Of a stretch of DNA of 64,000 bases, positions 8,480-17,918 are shown in pieces. The notes beneath the pieces were generated by a model. The model made no database searches and was not told where the DNA came from. It saw only the letters and a program-made list of their open reading frames with translations. Source of the DNA: Bradyrhizobium sp. 4 (lineage in GTDB: Bacteria > Pseudomonadota > Alphaproteobacteria > Rhizobiales > Xanthobacteraceae); NCBI RefSeq assembly GCF_023100905.1, contig NZ_CP064686.1, forward strand, positions 6,076,001 to 6,140,000, read 5' to 3'. The stretch's first letter is position 1, and each line of letters opens with the position of its first letter. A program made the translations under genes and the position numbers.

Positions 8480-11400
8480 ATGATCTCAAAGTTTTTCATC
8501 GAGCGGCCGGTCCTCTCGAACGTCATCGCACTCCTGATGATCCTGATCGGCGGCGTCGCGCTGTTCAACCTCGCGATCGCGCAATATCCCGACGTGGTGC
8601 CGCCGACGGTGCAGGTCACGACCCGCTATCCCGGCGCCAGCGCCAAAACCGTGATCGACACGGTTGCCTTGCCGATCGAACAACAGGTCAACGGCGTCGA
8701 GGATATGCTCTACATGCAGTCCTACAGCGGCTCCGACGGCACCTATACGCTGACCGTGACCTTCAAGATCGGCACCGACCTCAACTTCGCGCAGGTGCTG
8801 GTGCAGAACCGCGTCTCCAGCGCGCTGTCGCAACTGCCCCAGTCGGTGCAGAACCAGGGCGTCACCGTGCAGAAGCGGTCGACGTCCATCCTGCTGTTCG
8901 TGACGCTGACCTCGCCCGACAAGACGTTCGACAGCCTTTATTTGAGCAACTACGCCACCATCAACCTCCGCGACGAACTCTCGCGCCTGCCCGGCGTCGG
9001 CAACGTCACCGTGTTCGGTGCCGGTCAGTATTCGATGCGGGTGTGGCTCGATCCGAACAAGCTGCAGGTCCGTGGCCTGGTGCCGCAGGACGTCATCCAG
9101 GCGATCCAGCAGCAGAGCCAGCAGGTCTCCGCCGGCCAGGTCGGCGCGCCGCCGACGCCGCCGGGCCAGGCGTTTCAGTATACACTGAACGTCAACGGCA
9201 GGCTCGACGACACCACCGAGTTCGAGAACATCATCGTCAAATCGGGCACCAACGGCGACGTCACGCGGGTGCGCGACGTCGGTTGGGTCGAATTGGGCGC
9301 GCAGACCTACAGCCAGATCTTCTCCCTGAACAAGCAGCCGGCCACCGGCATCGGCGTGTTCCAGTCGCCAGGCGCCAATGCTCTCCAGGTCGAGCAGGCC
9401 GTCGAGAAGAAGATGGCGGAGCTTGCAAAGGCCTTCCCGCAAGGGATGAAATACGACACGCCGTTCGACACCACCAAATTCGTGCAGGCCTCGGTGCACG
9501 AGGTCTACATGACGCTGATCGAGGCCGGCCTGCTGGTGCTGGTCGTCATCCTGGTTTTCCTGCAGGACTGGCGCGCGATGCTGGTGCCGGCGACCACGGT
9601 GCCGGTGACCATCATCGGCGCCTTCGCCGCCATGGCGGCGCTCGGCTTCACCATCAACATGTCGACTTTGTTCGCGATCGTGCTGGCGATCGGCATCGTC
9701 GTCGACGACGCCATCGTCGTGGTCGAAGGCGCGGCTCACAACATCGAGCAGGGCATGAACGGCCACGACGCCGCGATCAAGGCGATGGACCAGCTGTTCG
9801 CGCCGATCGTCGGCATCACGCTCGTGCTGATCTCGGTGTTTCTGCCGGCCTCGTTCCTCGCCGGGCTCACCGGCCGCATCTATTCGCAATTCGCACTGGT
9901 GATCGCCGCGACCGCGCTTCTGTCCGCCATCAACGCGGCGACGCTGAAGCCGACGCAATGCGCACTGTGGCTGCGGCCGACGGTGCCGCCGGAGCAGCGC
10001 AACTTCTTCTATCGCGGCTTCAACGCGGTCTACAACCGCGTCGAGCGCGGCTACATCCGGCTGATCGGCGTGCTGTGCAGGAACAGCACGATCTCGGTCG
10101 CATTCGCGCTGGTGCTGATCGGGATCGGCGGCTATGGCCTGTCCCGGGTGCCGACCGGATTCCTGCCGATCGAGGACCAGGGCTACCTGATCGCCGCCGT
10201 GCAACTGCCCGACGGTGCCGCGCTGGAGCGGACTCAGAAGGTGCTCGACAGAGCGAGCAAGCTGATCAAGGACACGCCTGGAGTCCAGCAGGTCATCACC
10301 ATCGCCGGCATCTCCGCGCTCGACAACAGCGCCAGCCTTGCCAATGCCGGCGTCGCCTACATCATCCTGAAGGACTGGGACGCGCGCAAAGGACCGGGCG
10401 AAGATCTGCGCTCGCTGGTCTACGGGCTGAACGACAAGCTCGCGGTCATCATGGAGGCGCGCACGCTGGTGCTGCCGCCGCCGCCGATCCAGGGCATCGG
10501 CAACGCCGCCGGTTTCTCGATGCAGGTCGAACTGCGCGACGGCAACAGCGATTTCGCCAAGCTCCAGGCCATCACGGGCGCGATGGTCAGCAATGGCCAG
10601 AGCCAGAGCGCGCTCCAGCGCGTGCAATCCTCGTTCCGCTCGTCGGTGCCGCAGTTCAACGTCGAGATCGACCGCATCAAGACCCAGACCCTGCACGTCA
10701 CGACCGACCAGGTGTTCGCCGCGCTGTCGACCTACCTCGGCTCGTCCTATGTCAACCAGTTCAACAAGTTCGGCCGCGTGTTCCAGGTCTACACCCAAGC
10801 CGATCCCGCCTTCCGCGTCACCGAGCGCGACATCGCCAACATGATGGTGCGCAACTCGAACGGCGACATGATTCCGATCGGCACCGTCGCCACGATCACG
10901 CCGGCCACCGGCCCCTCGCTGATCAGCCTTTACAATCTCTATCCGTCGTCGACCGTGATCGGCCTGCCCGCGCAGGGCTACTCTTCGGGCCAGTCGCTGA
11001 AGCTGATGGAGGAAATCGCGGACAAGACGCTGCCGCCGGGCACCGGCTTCGAATGGACCGCGATGTCCTATCAGGAGAAGGCCGTCTCCAACCAGATCTA
11101 CTGGGTGTTCGGGCTCGCCATGCTGCTGGTCTATCTCGTGCTCGCCGGCCAGTACGAGAGCTGGTACGCACCGATCTCGGTGATCCTGGCGGTGCCGCTG
11201 TCGTTGCTCGGACCGATGCTGATCCTCAATGCCCTGAAGATCGACAACAATCTCTATTGCCAGATCGGCCTGATCCTCTTGATCGCGCTGTCGGCCAAGA
11301 ACGCCATCCTGATCGTCGAGGTCGGGCTCGAGCTGCACGGCCGCGACGGCAAGCCGGTGCTGGAATCCGCGATTGAAGCCGCGCGCGCCCGCTTCCGCCC

Positions 11401-11638
11401 GATCCTGATGACGTCGTTCGCCTTCATCCTCGGCGTGGTGCCGCTGGTGATCGCGACCGGCGCCGGCGCCAGCGCGCGGAAGTCGATCGGCATCACCGTG
11501 TTCTCGGGCATGCTGGCCTCGACCTGCCTCGCGGTGCTGTTCGTGCCGGCGTTCTTCGTGGTGGTGCAGCGCTTCGAGAACTGGCGTGCGTCGAAGAAAA
11601 CCCCGAAGGCGGTGGCGGTGGCCGAGGTGAAGTCCTAG
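8480..11638 (+). CDS. HAE1-family RND multidrug efflux pump, inner-membrane subunit
   Basis: The 1052-residue length and N-terminus (MISKFFIERPVLSNVIALLMILIGG) are typical of AcrB/MexF-type proton-driven pumps. An AGGAG site precedes the ATG. The proton-relay residues are in place: Asp409-Asp410 in TM4 (GIVVDDAIVVVEG) and Lys940 in TM10 (LSAKNAILIVE), close to AcrB Asp407/Asp408/Lys940. Large periplasmic loops follow TM1 and TM7. The pump partners the adaptor at 7271. Its stop codon shares the palindrome CTAG with the stop codon of the convergent antiporter gene, so the two coding regions overlap by 4 bp. Substrates are unknown but are probably hydrophobic drugs or plant phenolics. Confidence 0.96.
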   Translation: MISKFFIERPVLSNVIALLMILIGGVALFNLAIAQYPDVVPPTVQVTTRYPGASAKTVIDTVALPIEQQVNGVEDMLYMQSYSGSDGTYTLTVTFKIGTDLNFAQVLVQNRVSSALSQLPQSVQNQGVTVQKRSTSILLFVTLTSPDKTFDSLYLSNYATINLRDELSRLPGVGNVTVFGAGQYSMRVWLDPNKLQVRGLVPQDVIQAIQQQSQQVSAGQVGAPPTPPGQAFQYTLNVNGRLDDTTEFENIIVKSGTNGDVTRVRDVGWVELGAQTYSQIFSLNKQPATGIGVFQSPGANALQVEQAVEKKMAELAKAFPQGMKYDTPFDTTKFVQASVHEVYMTLIEAGLLVLVVILVFLQDWRAMLVPATTVPVTIIGAFAAMAALGFTINMSTLFAIVLAIGIVVDDAIVVVEGAAHNIEQGMNGHDAAIKAMDQLFAPIVGITLVLISVFLPASFLAGLTGRIYSQFALVIAATALLSAINAATLKPTQCALWLRPTVPPEQRNFFYRGFNAVYNRVERGYIRLIGVLCRNSTISVAFALVLIGIGGYGLSRVPTGFLPIEDQGYLIAAVQLPDGAALERTQKVLDRASKLIKDTPGVQQVITIAGISALDNSASLANAGVAYIILKDWDARKGPGEDLRSLVYGLNDKLAVIMEARTLVLPPPPIQGIGNAAGFSMQVELRDGNSDFAKLQAITGAMVSNGQSQSALQRVQSSFRSSVPQFNVEIDRIKTQTLHVTTDQVFAALSTYLGSSYVNQFNKFGRVFQVYTQADPAFRVTERDIANMMVRNSNGDMIPIGTVATITPATGPSLISLYNLYPSSTVIGLPAQGYSSGQSLKLMEEIADKTLPPGTGFEWTAMSYQEKAVSNQIYWVFGLAMLLVYLVLAGQYESWYAPISVILAVPLSLLGPMLILNALKIDNNLYCQIGLILLIALSAKNAILIVEVGLELHGRDGKPVLESAIEAARARFRPILMTSFAFILGVVPLVIATGAGASARKSIGITVFSGMLASTCLAVLFVPAFFVVVQRFENWRASKKTPKAVAVAEVKS

Positions 11639-13902
11639 GCCTTCTCCGCAGGGACCTGCCGCGCCTCGCCGCTCGAGACCAGCAGCACCGAGACCTTCGC
11701 CTGCCTGAGCACGGCGTCGGCGACGCCGCCGAAGGAGAGATGGTCGGCCTGGATGCGATCGACGCCCATCACCACGAGATCGACGTCGGTGGTCTCGATC
11801 TCGCGCAGGATCGCCGCTTCAGGCGCCCGGTTCGCGCGCAAGGTCGTGGTGATGTCGACGTCGTAGCGGGCGGCGAGATCGCTGGCGTCCTTCAGGATGC
11901 CGGCCTCGTGGCTCAGACCACGAGAGGCGCCGCGTTGCGCGCCCTTGTCGCGCGTCGTCGCGACATAGATCACCCGGAGCGAGCCTGATCCCGCCTGCGC
12001 CAGCGCGACCGCGACCTCGGCGCCGCGCTTGGAGACGCCGCTGCCGGAGACCGGAACGAGGATGTTGAGCGCCTCGGGCGTCGGCTGCTTCAGGTGCTTG
12101 CCCTTGGCCGCCACGATCGCGAGCGGTCCTTCGAACTTCGCTGCAATGCCCTCGATCTTGCGGTCGAATCGATCCTTGGTGGCTGCGACCTTGTCGGTGC
12201 CGACGACAAGGAGATCGAAGCCCTTGCGCGCTTCGTCGGCAATGGACTCGCCGAGCTCCGCACGCCTTGCCCGGGTGACGACGTCGACGCTGCCGGCGTC
12301 GCCATCGCCATGGGCCGATACCGCCTCAGCGGCTTTCTTCACCACGGTTTCGGGGCTTTCCTCTTCGTCGCGACCCTTCTCCTGATCCTTGGCGCGCTTG
12401 CCGATGTGCAGCACGGTGATCGGCAGGCCGCGCATGCCGGCGATCAGGCCGGCGATGTGGGCGGCGAAGGTGGCGTTGACGCTTTCGTCCACTGCGAGCA
12501 ACGGACGTTCGAGGTTGGCGACGAAGCCGCGCCTCTCGAACTCTTCGCGTTCCAGGCGCTCTTGCTCCTCCTTGTTCATCGGCAGCTTTGCTAGCGCCGC
12601 GCGCAGCATCGGCGGCATGGCCATCGTGGTCACGATCGCCATGGTGACGATCATCGTGAAAAGATTCTGGCTGAGCACGCCGATCGAAAGACCGATGGTG
12701 GCGATGATCACTTCGGTCGAGCCGCGCGCGTTCATCCCGCTTGCGAGCGCCAGCGACTCCCGTGTGTTCAACCCGCCCACGGTTCCGCCGACGAAGGCGC
12801 CGCCGAACTTGCCGACGCTGGCGATCACGACCAGCAGGCCGGTGAGCATCAGCAGATCGGGATCGCGCAGCACTGTGAGGTCGGCGCTCAAGCCGGCCAG
12901 ACCGAAGAACACCGGCATGAAGAAGCTCGAGATCAACCCGCGCAGGCGCTCGTCGATCTGCCGCGTCAGGATCGGGGACTCCCCGACCAGAATGCCGGCG
13001 ACGAAGGCACCGAGCACGGTGTGGACGCCGATCAGATGGGTGATCAGCGCCATGGCGCACATCAGCAGCAGGATCACCGTGATGACCGGGGCGGTGCTGA
13101 CGAGATTATCGTTGGCCCATCGAATGAGCTGGAACACGAGGCGGCGACCGATGGTGAAGCTGATGGCGAGGAAGGCCAGCGTGCCCAGCACGGCTTTCGC
13201 CACCGAGGCGATATCCAGCGTGCCGTGCGAGGCCAGGCTGAAGATGACGGCGATGATGATCCAGCCGATGGTGTCGTCGATGACGGCGGTGGCGACGATG
13301 ATCTGGCCGACATTGCGGCGCATGAAATTCATCTCGCGCACCACCACCGCGACGATCTTCACCGAGGAGATCGACAGCGCCGTGCCCATGAACAGCGACG
13401 CAACCAGGCGGGCTTGCGGATTCGGCAACAGCGCGTCCGGCAGAAATTCACCGAGCGCGAAGCCGCAGGCGAAGGGCACGAGGATGCCGGCGATCGAGAT
13501 CGCGATCGCGGCCTTGCCGACCTTCCTGACCAGCTTGAGGTCGGTCTCCATGCCGGTCAGCAGCAGCAGAAGCAGGATGCCGAACTGCGCGATGCCGTCG
13601 ATCATCGCTTTCTGCTCGGGCGTTTTGGGGAAGATCGCGTGCTGTGCGTCAGGCCAGACCCAACCGAACAGCGACGGCCCCAGCAGGATGCCGGCGAGCA
13701 ATTCGCCGATCACCGAGGGCTGGCCGAGGCGCTGCATGATCTCGCCGAGACCGCGGCCGACCGCGATCAACAGCACGATCTGCGCCACCAGCAGGAATTC
13801 GGACGGACCGGCCGATTTGCCGCCCTCGGCACTGGCCGCAACGGTGGTGAGGACGAGAGCCGCGGCGACAAGGCCGACCGGTCGGAGCAGGCTCCACTGC
13901 AT
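11635..13902 (-). CDS. CPA2 cation:proton antiporter with two C-terminal UspA-like domains
   Basis: The ATG at 13902 (MQWSLLRPVGLVAAALVL) follows AGGGGGA; an in-frame ATG at 13923 would lie upstream of that site and is less likely. The 755-residue product has a signal-like first helix and then a Na/H-exchanger domain of about 12 helices (LGQPSVIGELLAGILLGPSLFGW, VATAVIDDTIGWIIIAV, GVHTVLGAFVAGILVGES, ASGMNARGSTEVIIATIGLSIGVLS). Two universal-stress-protein domains follow (about residues 455-600 and 605-740; FDLLVVGTDK, LNILVPVSGSGVSKRGAEVAVALAQ, DVDLVVMGVDR). It probably exchanges K+ or Na+ for protons, with the Usp domains giving nucleotide or stress control. No regulatory partner is adjacent. 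Confidence 0.9.
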   Translation of the reverse strand: MQWSLLRPVGLVAAALVLTTVAASAEGGKSAGPSEFLLVAQIVLLIAVGRGLGEIMQRLGQPSVIGELLAGILLGPSLFGWVWPDAQHAIFPKTPEQKAMIDGIAQFGILLLLLLTGMETDLKLVRKVGKAAIAISIAGILVPFACGFALGEFLPDALLPNPQARLVASLFMGTALSISSVKIVAVVVREMNFMRRNVGQIIVATAVIDDTIGWIIIAVIFSLASHGTLDIASVAKAVLGTLAFLAISFTIGRRLVFQLIRWANDNLVSTAPVITVILLLMCAMALITHLIGVHTVLGAFVAGILVGESPILTRQIDERLRGLISSFFMPVFFGLAGLSADLTVLRDPDLLMLTGLLVVIASVGKFGGAFVGGTVGGLNTRESLALASGMNARGSTEVIIATIGLSIGVLSQNLFTMIVTMAIVTTMAMPPMLRAALAKLPMNKEEQERLEREEFERRGFVANLERPLLAVDESVNATFAAHIAGLIAGMRGLPITVLHIGKRAKDQEKGRDEEESPETVVKKAAEAVSAHGDGDAGSVDVVTRARRAELGESIADEARKGFDLLVVGTDKVAATKDRFDRKIEGIAAKFEGPLAIVAAKGKHLKQPTPEALNILVPVSGSGVSKRGAEVAVALAQAGSGSLRVIYVATTRDKGAQRGASRGLSHEAGILKDASDLAARYDVDITTTLRANRAPEAAILREIETTDVDLVVMGVDRIQADHLSFGGVADAVLRQAKVSVLLVSSGEARQVPAEKA

Positions 13903-14190
13903 GCAGGAATTTTCCCCCTTCATCTGCCCCGGCGAGGTGCCGGGATGACGGGGATAGAACCCGCGGTGGGCGCAGCGGGTTCCTGTCGCTTGCAGGGGGG
14001 GTTAGGGGGCAACACAAAAAAACGCTAAAACAACCCCATGCACAGTAGAGATGAGGTTGAAAAGGCTGAAGAAAATTTTGTGTGCGCCGAAATCATATTT
14101 CGTCTTTGCCGAAAACTGATTGCTCCGTCGGGCAAAACACTGGCATGATGGCATCATGAGTGGTCTGCGCAGGGTGCCTCCTCATCCCCC
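13903..14190. other. Intergenic region with AT-rich stretch and two small dyads
   Basis: This gap upstream of the antiporter gene (minus strand) contains no supported gene. It has G-runs near 13990-14010, an AT-rich stretch at about 14014-14110, and two short dyads: CGAAAT-CAT-ATTTCG (14088-14102) and CATGATG-G-CATCATG (14144-14158). The region presumably holds the antiporter promoter. It is followed by a palindromic repeat at 14191. Confidence 0.5.
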
Positions 14191-14268
14191 GTCATTGCGA
14201 GCGCAGCGAAGCAATCCAGACTGCCGCCGCGGAAAGATTCTGGATTGCTTCGCTGCGCTCGCAATGAC
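14191..14268. repeat. Palindromic intergenic repeat, family A copy 1
   Basis: The arms at 14191-14220 and 14239-14268 are perfect 30-bp inverted repeats around an 18-nt loop. The ends read GTCATTGCGAGCGCAGCGAA and its complement. The same element with variation occurs at 19269, 21636 and 35704. This copy lies between two minus-strand genes (antiporter upstream, MFS downstream). It would fold strongly in RNA or as a cruciform and may act as a terminator, but it has no T-tract. Confidence 0.9.
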
Positions 14269-14303
14269 GACGTGGAGGCAGCCGCGCGCCTCACGCCGAT
14301 CCC

Positions 14304-15476
14304 TCACACCGCCTGCGGTGTCCTGATCTCGCGCGGGAGAATGATCGCCGCTGCGATCGCGAGCAGGCAGAGGGCGGCGAAGGCGTGCAGCATGGTGACG
14401 AAGCCGCCCTGCTCGTAGAGCCAGGCGACCAGGCCGACGGAGGCGCCGGCGGCGGTGAAGCCGATGAAATAGCGCACGGCATAGGCGCGCGAGCGCCATT
14501 CCTCGCTGGTGTATTTGCCGACCATGGCGTCGTTGACCGTGACCTGCCCGAACGCACCCATGACGATGCCGATCGAGACCAGGATCAGCGGCAAATTGGA
14601 CAGGCTCGCGGCCAGATACAAAAACGGCGCCAGCATGAAGGACAGCGGCAGCGCCACCGTCTTCAGCGAATAGCGGTCGAGCAGCCGGCCGATCGTGTAC
14701 TGCGTCATTGCGCCGAACACGTAGACGCAGGCCGCGATGACGCCGAGCAGCGCCGGGCTTTTGGTGAGATCGGCGAGCCGCTCGGCGAACAGCTTTGGCA
14801 GCGCGACGGTGACGGCATTGAAGGTCGTCGAGATCGCGATCACCACGATCAGCAGCGACAGGATCACGCGCCACATGTCCTGCTTGGCGACGCGCGCCTG
14901 CGCCGCCGCCTGTTTCGAACCCTTGCGGTCCTCGTGCACGACCATCATCGCAAACGCGATGCCGATCAGGATGGTGACGATGCCCGGGACGATGAAGGCG
15001 AAGCGCCAGCCGAGATACTGGCCGATCACGCCGGTGACCAGCGCCGACGATGCGACGCCGAGATTGCCCCAGACGCCGTTGATGCCCATCTCGCGGCCGA
15101 GCCTGTCAGCGTAGGAGACGATCATGGCAGTGCCGACGGGATGATAGATCGAGGCAAAAATGCCGATCGCGAACAGCGCCGCGCCGAGCTGCGCCGGGGT
15201 CTGCACGAAGCCGACCGAGATCATGGAGGCGCCGATGCCGACGAAGAAGATCAGCATCATGTGGCGGCGGCTCCAGCGGTCCCCGAGCCAGCCGGTGAGC
15301 AGCGACCCAGCGCCAAAGGCGACGAAGCCCGGCGTCGCATAAGGCAAGAGCTCCGAATAGGCCATGCCGAGCGCCGGTCCCATGATGATCACTGCGGCGG
15401 CGAAAATCAGCATCGCGTAATGATCGATGAAATGGCCCGCGTTGACGAAACTGATCACCCGGCTGGGGCTGTTCAT
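14304..15476 (-). CDS. MFS transporter (12 TM)
   Basis: The 390-residue product is a major facilitator permease: 12 predicted helices, with the TM2-3 loop motif GWLGDRWSRRHMM (G-x-x-x-D-R-x-x-R-R) and FGAGSLLTGWLG before it. A GGAGAGGAT site precedes the ATG at 15476. It is divergent from an AraC-type activator (start 15536) with only about 60 bases between starts, so it is probably the regulator's target. The TM arrangement (FVNAGHFIDHYAMLIFAAAVIIMGPALGMAYSEL) resembles fosmidomycin-resistance/sugar-efflux-type MFS proteins. The substrate is unknown. Confidence 0.9.
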   Translation of the reverse strand: MNSPSRVISFVNAGHFIDHYAMLIFAAAVIIMGPALGMAYSELLPYATPGFVAFGAGSLLTGWLGDRWSRRHMMLIFFVGIGASMISVGFVQTPAQLGAALFAIGIFASIYHPVGTAMIVSYADRLGREMGINGVWGNLGVASSALVTGVIGQYLGWRFAFIVPGIVTILIGIAFAMMVVHEDRKGSKQAAAQARVAKQDMWRVILSLLIVVIAISTTFNAVTVALPKLFAERLADLTKSPALLGVIAACVYVFGAMTQYTIGRLLDRYSLKTVALPLSFMLAPFLYLAASLSNLPLILVSIGIVMGAFGQVTVNDAMVGKYTSEEWRSRAYAVRYFIGFTAAGASVGLVAWLYEQGGFVTMLHAFAALCLLAIAAAIILPREIRTPQAV

Positions 15477-15535
15477 GGGAATCCTCTCCTGCTCCGAAAT
15501 GAGTTATATGTCTTGGGCATGACGGGATGCTGCCA

Positions 15536-16387
15536 ATGACTGTCGTCGAGACGCCAATCCTCCGGGCGGTCCGGAGCAATCATCGCTCGCCCGCGGGCGT
15601 GCATCTGGTCGCGCGCGACTATCCCAAGGGCATGCGGATTGATCCGCATTTGCACCGCGAGGCGCAGCTGATCTATGCCGCCAGGGGCACCATGCAGGTG
15701 ACGACGCCCGGGGGCCGTTGGCTGGTGCCGCCGGACCGCGCGGTGTGGGTGCCGGCCGGGCTCCAGCACGCCATCGATCTGCTGGCCGACATCGAGATGC
15801 GGACGCTCTATTTCGACCTCGCCTGGCTGAAGCGCGAGCAGCGCCATGAGGGACTGACTAGGGAATTCGTGGTGCGGGTGTCGCCGCTGCTGAACCAGGC
15901 GATCCTCGCGCTGTTCGATGCGCGCAATACCGAGGAGCGGACCGATCTGCTGGTTCGGCTGGTGATGCTGGAACTGGTCCAGGCCGAGGATTCCGCGACC
16001 TTCGTGCCGCTGCCACACGAGCCGCGCTGCCGGCGCGCGGCCATGATCGTGCTCGACGATCCCACCGGCCTGCACGACATCGACGCGCTGGCGCGCGAGG
16101 TCGGAACCTCCGCGCGCACGCTGTCGCGGCTGTTTTCGACAGAGACGCAGCTGAGCTTCAAGAGCTGGTGCCAGCGCGCAAGAATTGCGGCGGCGATCCA
16201 GCGGCTGTCGACCGATGCCAATGTGTCGGTGAAGCAGCTCGCGACCCAGCTCGGCTATGCCAGCGTGCCTGCGTTTTCCGCAGCGTTCCGTCAGGTGACG
16301 GGGCGGACCCCGACGGAGTTTGCTACACACTCGGTGTCATCGCCCGGCTTGACCGGGCGATCCAGTACTCCGGGACGGCGCGGCTAG
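15536..16387 (+). CDS. AraC-family transcriptional regulator, C-terminus extended into a repeat
   Basis: The start at 15536 (MTVVETPILRAV) is favoured because GGGA lies 8 nt upstream; an ATG at 15527 is also in frame. The product (about 283 residues) has an N-terminal AraC cupin (PHLHREAQLIYAARGTMQVTTPGGRWLVPPDRAVWVPAGLQHAID) and a C-terminal double HTH (LHDIDALAREVGTSARTLSRLFSTETQLSFKSWCQRARIAAAIQRLS...VKQLATQLGYASVPAFSAAFRQVTGRTPTEF). The normal end of the family is near TPTEF; the last 17 or so residues and the stop codon come from the repeat element at 16333. It is divergent from and likely regulates the MFS gene at 14304. Confidence 0.9.
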   Translation: MTVVETPILRAVRSNHRSPAGVHLVARDYPKGMRIDPHLHREAQLIYAARGTMQVTTPGGRWLVPPDRAVWVPAGLQHAIDLLADIEMRTLYFDLAWLKREQRHEGLTREFVVRVSPLLNQAILALFDARNTEERTDLLVRLVMLELVQAEDSATFVPLPHEPRCRRAAMIVLDDPTGLHDIDALAREVGTSARTLSRLFSTETQLSFKSWCQRARIAAAIQRLSTDANVSVKQLATQLGYASVPAFSAAFRQVTGRTPTEFATHSVSSPGLTGRSSTPGRRG

Positions 16388-16439
16388 AACCGAAAAGCTG
16401 CGGCGTACTGGATGCCCCGCCTGCGCGGGGCATGACACC
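16333..16439. repeat. Palindromic intergenic repeat, family B
   Basis: The outer arms at 16333-16368 and 16405-16439 are imperfect inverted repeats (GGTGTCAT ... ATGACACC at the ends, CCAGTAC / GTACTGG inside). Each arm also holds its own small hairpin (CGCCCGGCTTGACCGGGCG and GCCCCGCCTGCGCGGGGC), so the whole can fold as a branched structure. It overlaps the 3' end of the AraC gene, supplying its stop codon (16385-16387), and it lies upstream of the malonyl-CoA decarboxylase gene. Confidence 0.85.
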
Positions 16440-16558
16440 TTTCCTGGAGACGCATGGCACCACTAAACTTGCCAAATTCCCCCGCTTGATTGTGATCGGC
16501 TTCCGCCCAAATCCCGTGTAAGATTCCCGCACCGCACAAACCCGACACGAAAGCCCCG

Positions 16559-17911
16559 ATGGCCAACGCCTTCTTCTCCGACTTGCTCACCACCATCTCC
16601 GAGCGCGGCCGCACGCTGCTTCGCCGCGGGGATTCTGCCGACACCAAGCCAGACGCCGACGGGCTCATCGAGCTCTGTGGCGCGCTGCTGTCGGGCCGGG
16701 GCGAAGCGTCGGGCACGGCGATGGCGCGTGAGGTGCTCGACATCTACCAGGAGCTGGATGCGGCGGGACGTCGCGCTTTCTTCGAAGCCCTGGTGCGCGA
16801 TTTCGGCCCGGATCGGGAACGCCTGTCCAAGGCGATCGAGACATGGCGTGCCAAGCCGGCCGACGAGGATGCCAGCGCGCTTCATTTCGCCTCCGAGCCG
16901 CGCCGGCAGGAGCTGATCCGCCGCCTCAACCGCGCGCCCGGCGGCACTGGGGATCTCGTCAAGATGCGCGCCGACCTGCTCGACATGAGGAACGGGCACA
17001 CCGATCTCGCCGCACTCGATCGCGACGTTTCGCATCTTCTCTCGTCATGGTTCAACAGGGGGTTTCTCGTGCTGCGCAGGATCGACTGGTCGACCCCGGC
17101 CAACATCCTCGAAAAGATCATCCGTTACGAGGCCGTGCACGAGATCAGCGACTGGGACGATCTGCGCCGCCGCATCGATCCGGTCGACCGCCGCTGCTAC
17201 GCCTTCTTCCATCCCGCAATGGTGGACGAGCCCCTGATCTTCGTCGAGGTCGCGCTGACGGAGACGATCCCCGGCGCGATCGCGCCGCTGCTCGCCGTCG
17301 ATCGCCCCTCCGTCCCGATCGAGCGCGCCCGCACCGCCGTGTTCTACTCGATCTCCAACACCCAGCGCGGTCTCGGCGGCATCTCGTTCGGCAGCTTCCT
17401 GATCAAGCAGGTGGTGGAGGAGCTGCGCCGCGAATTGCCCAAGCTCGACAATTTCGTGACGCTGTCGCCGGTGCCGGGCTTCATGCCATGGGTGAAGCAG
17501 GACAAGGATTTGCCGCTGTCGGACGAGGACCGCGAAGTGCTGAAGCGCCTCGACGATCCAAAATGGTTCGAGAACCCCGAGACGACCACGCTGCTGCGTG
17601 GCGTGATCGAACCGCTCGCGGCGCACTACTTCCTCAAGGCGCGCACGCCGAAAGGCAAGCTGATCGACTCCGTCGCCCGCTTCCATCTCGGCAACGGCGC
17701 CCGCCTCGAGCGCATCAACTGGTTAGGCGATCTCTCGCCCAAGGGCGTGCGCGAGTCCGCCGGCGTGATGGTCAACTACCTCTACCGCCTCGACGACATC
17801 GAGAAGAACCACGAAGCCTACGCCAATGACGGCGAGGTCGTGGCCTCGAGCGCGGTGAAGAAGCTCTTGAAGGGCGAAGGACGGCGGCTGCTGGATATGC
17901 GGCTGTCGTAG
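16559..17911 (+). CDS. Malonyl-CoA decarboxylase
   Basis: The 450-residue product matches the MCD family over its whole length. It has an N-terminal helical domain (about 1-150) and a C-terminal acetyltransferase-like domain with FHPAMVDEPLIFVEVALTE, the YSISNTQRGLGGISFGSFLIK segment starting at Tyr263 (active-site serine region) and RFHLGNGARLERINWLGDLS with His376, which aligns with the catalytic histidine of human MCD. The reaction is malonyl-CoA to acetyl-CoA and CO2 in the cytosol. In rhizobia the enzyme is often called MatA and sits with malonyl-CoA synthetase (matB) and a malonate carrier (matC), but neither is next to this copy. It is monocistronic, with repeats on both sides. Confidence 0.95.
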   Translation: MANAFFSDLLTTISERGRTLLRRGDSADTKPDADGLIELCGALLSGRGEASGTAMAREVLDIYQELDAAGRRAFFEALVRDFGPDRERLSKAIETWRAKPADEDASALHFASEPRRQELIRRLNRAPGGTGDLVKMRADLLDMRNGHTDLAALDRDVSHLLSSWFNRGFLVLRRIDWSTPANILEKIIRYEAVHEISDWDDLRRRIDPVDRRCYAFFHPAMVDEPLIFVEVALTETIPGAIAPLLAVDRPSVPIERARTAVFYSISNTQRGLGGISFGSFLIKQVVEELRRELPKLDNFVTLSPVPGFMPWVKQDKDLPLSDEDREVLKRLDDPKWFENPETTTLLRGVIEPLAAHYFLKARTPKGKLIDSVARFHLGNGARLERINWLGDLSPKGVRESAGVMVNYLYRLDDIEKNHEAYANDGEVVASSAVKKLLKGEGRRLLDMRLS

Positions 17912-17918
17912 CGATGCT

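Noticed and set aside
8486..11338. 950-codon minus-strand open frame antisense to the RND pump
   Set aside because: Composition is low-complexity (His, Asp, Arg, Gln-rich) with no family match; it is the usual high-GC antisense shadow of a real gene with full homology.
12389..13948. 519-codon plus-strand frame antisense to the antiporter
   Set aside because: Ser/Arg/Thr-rich translation with no domain, fully overlapping a well-supported antiporter gene.
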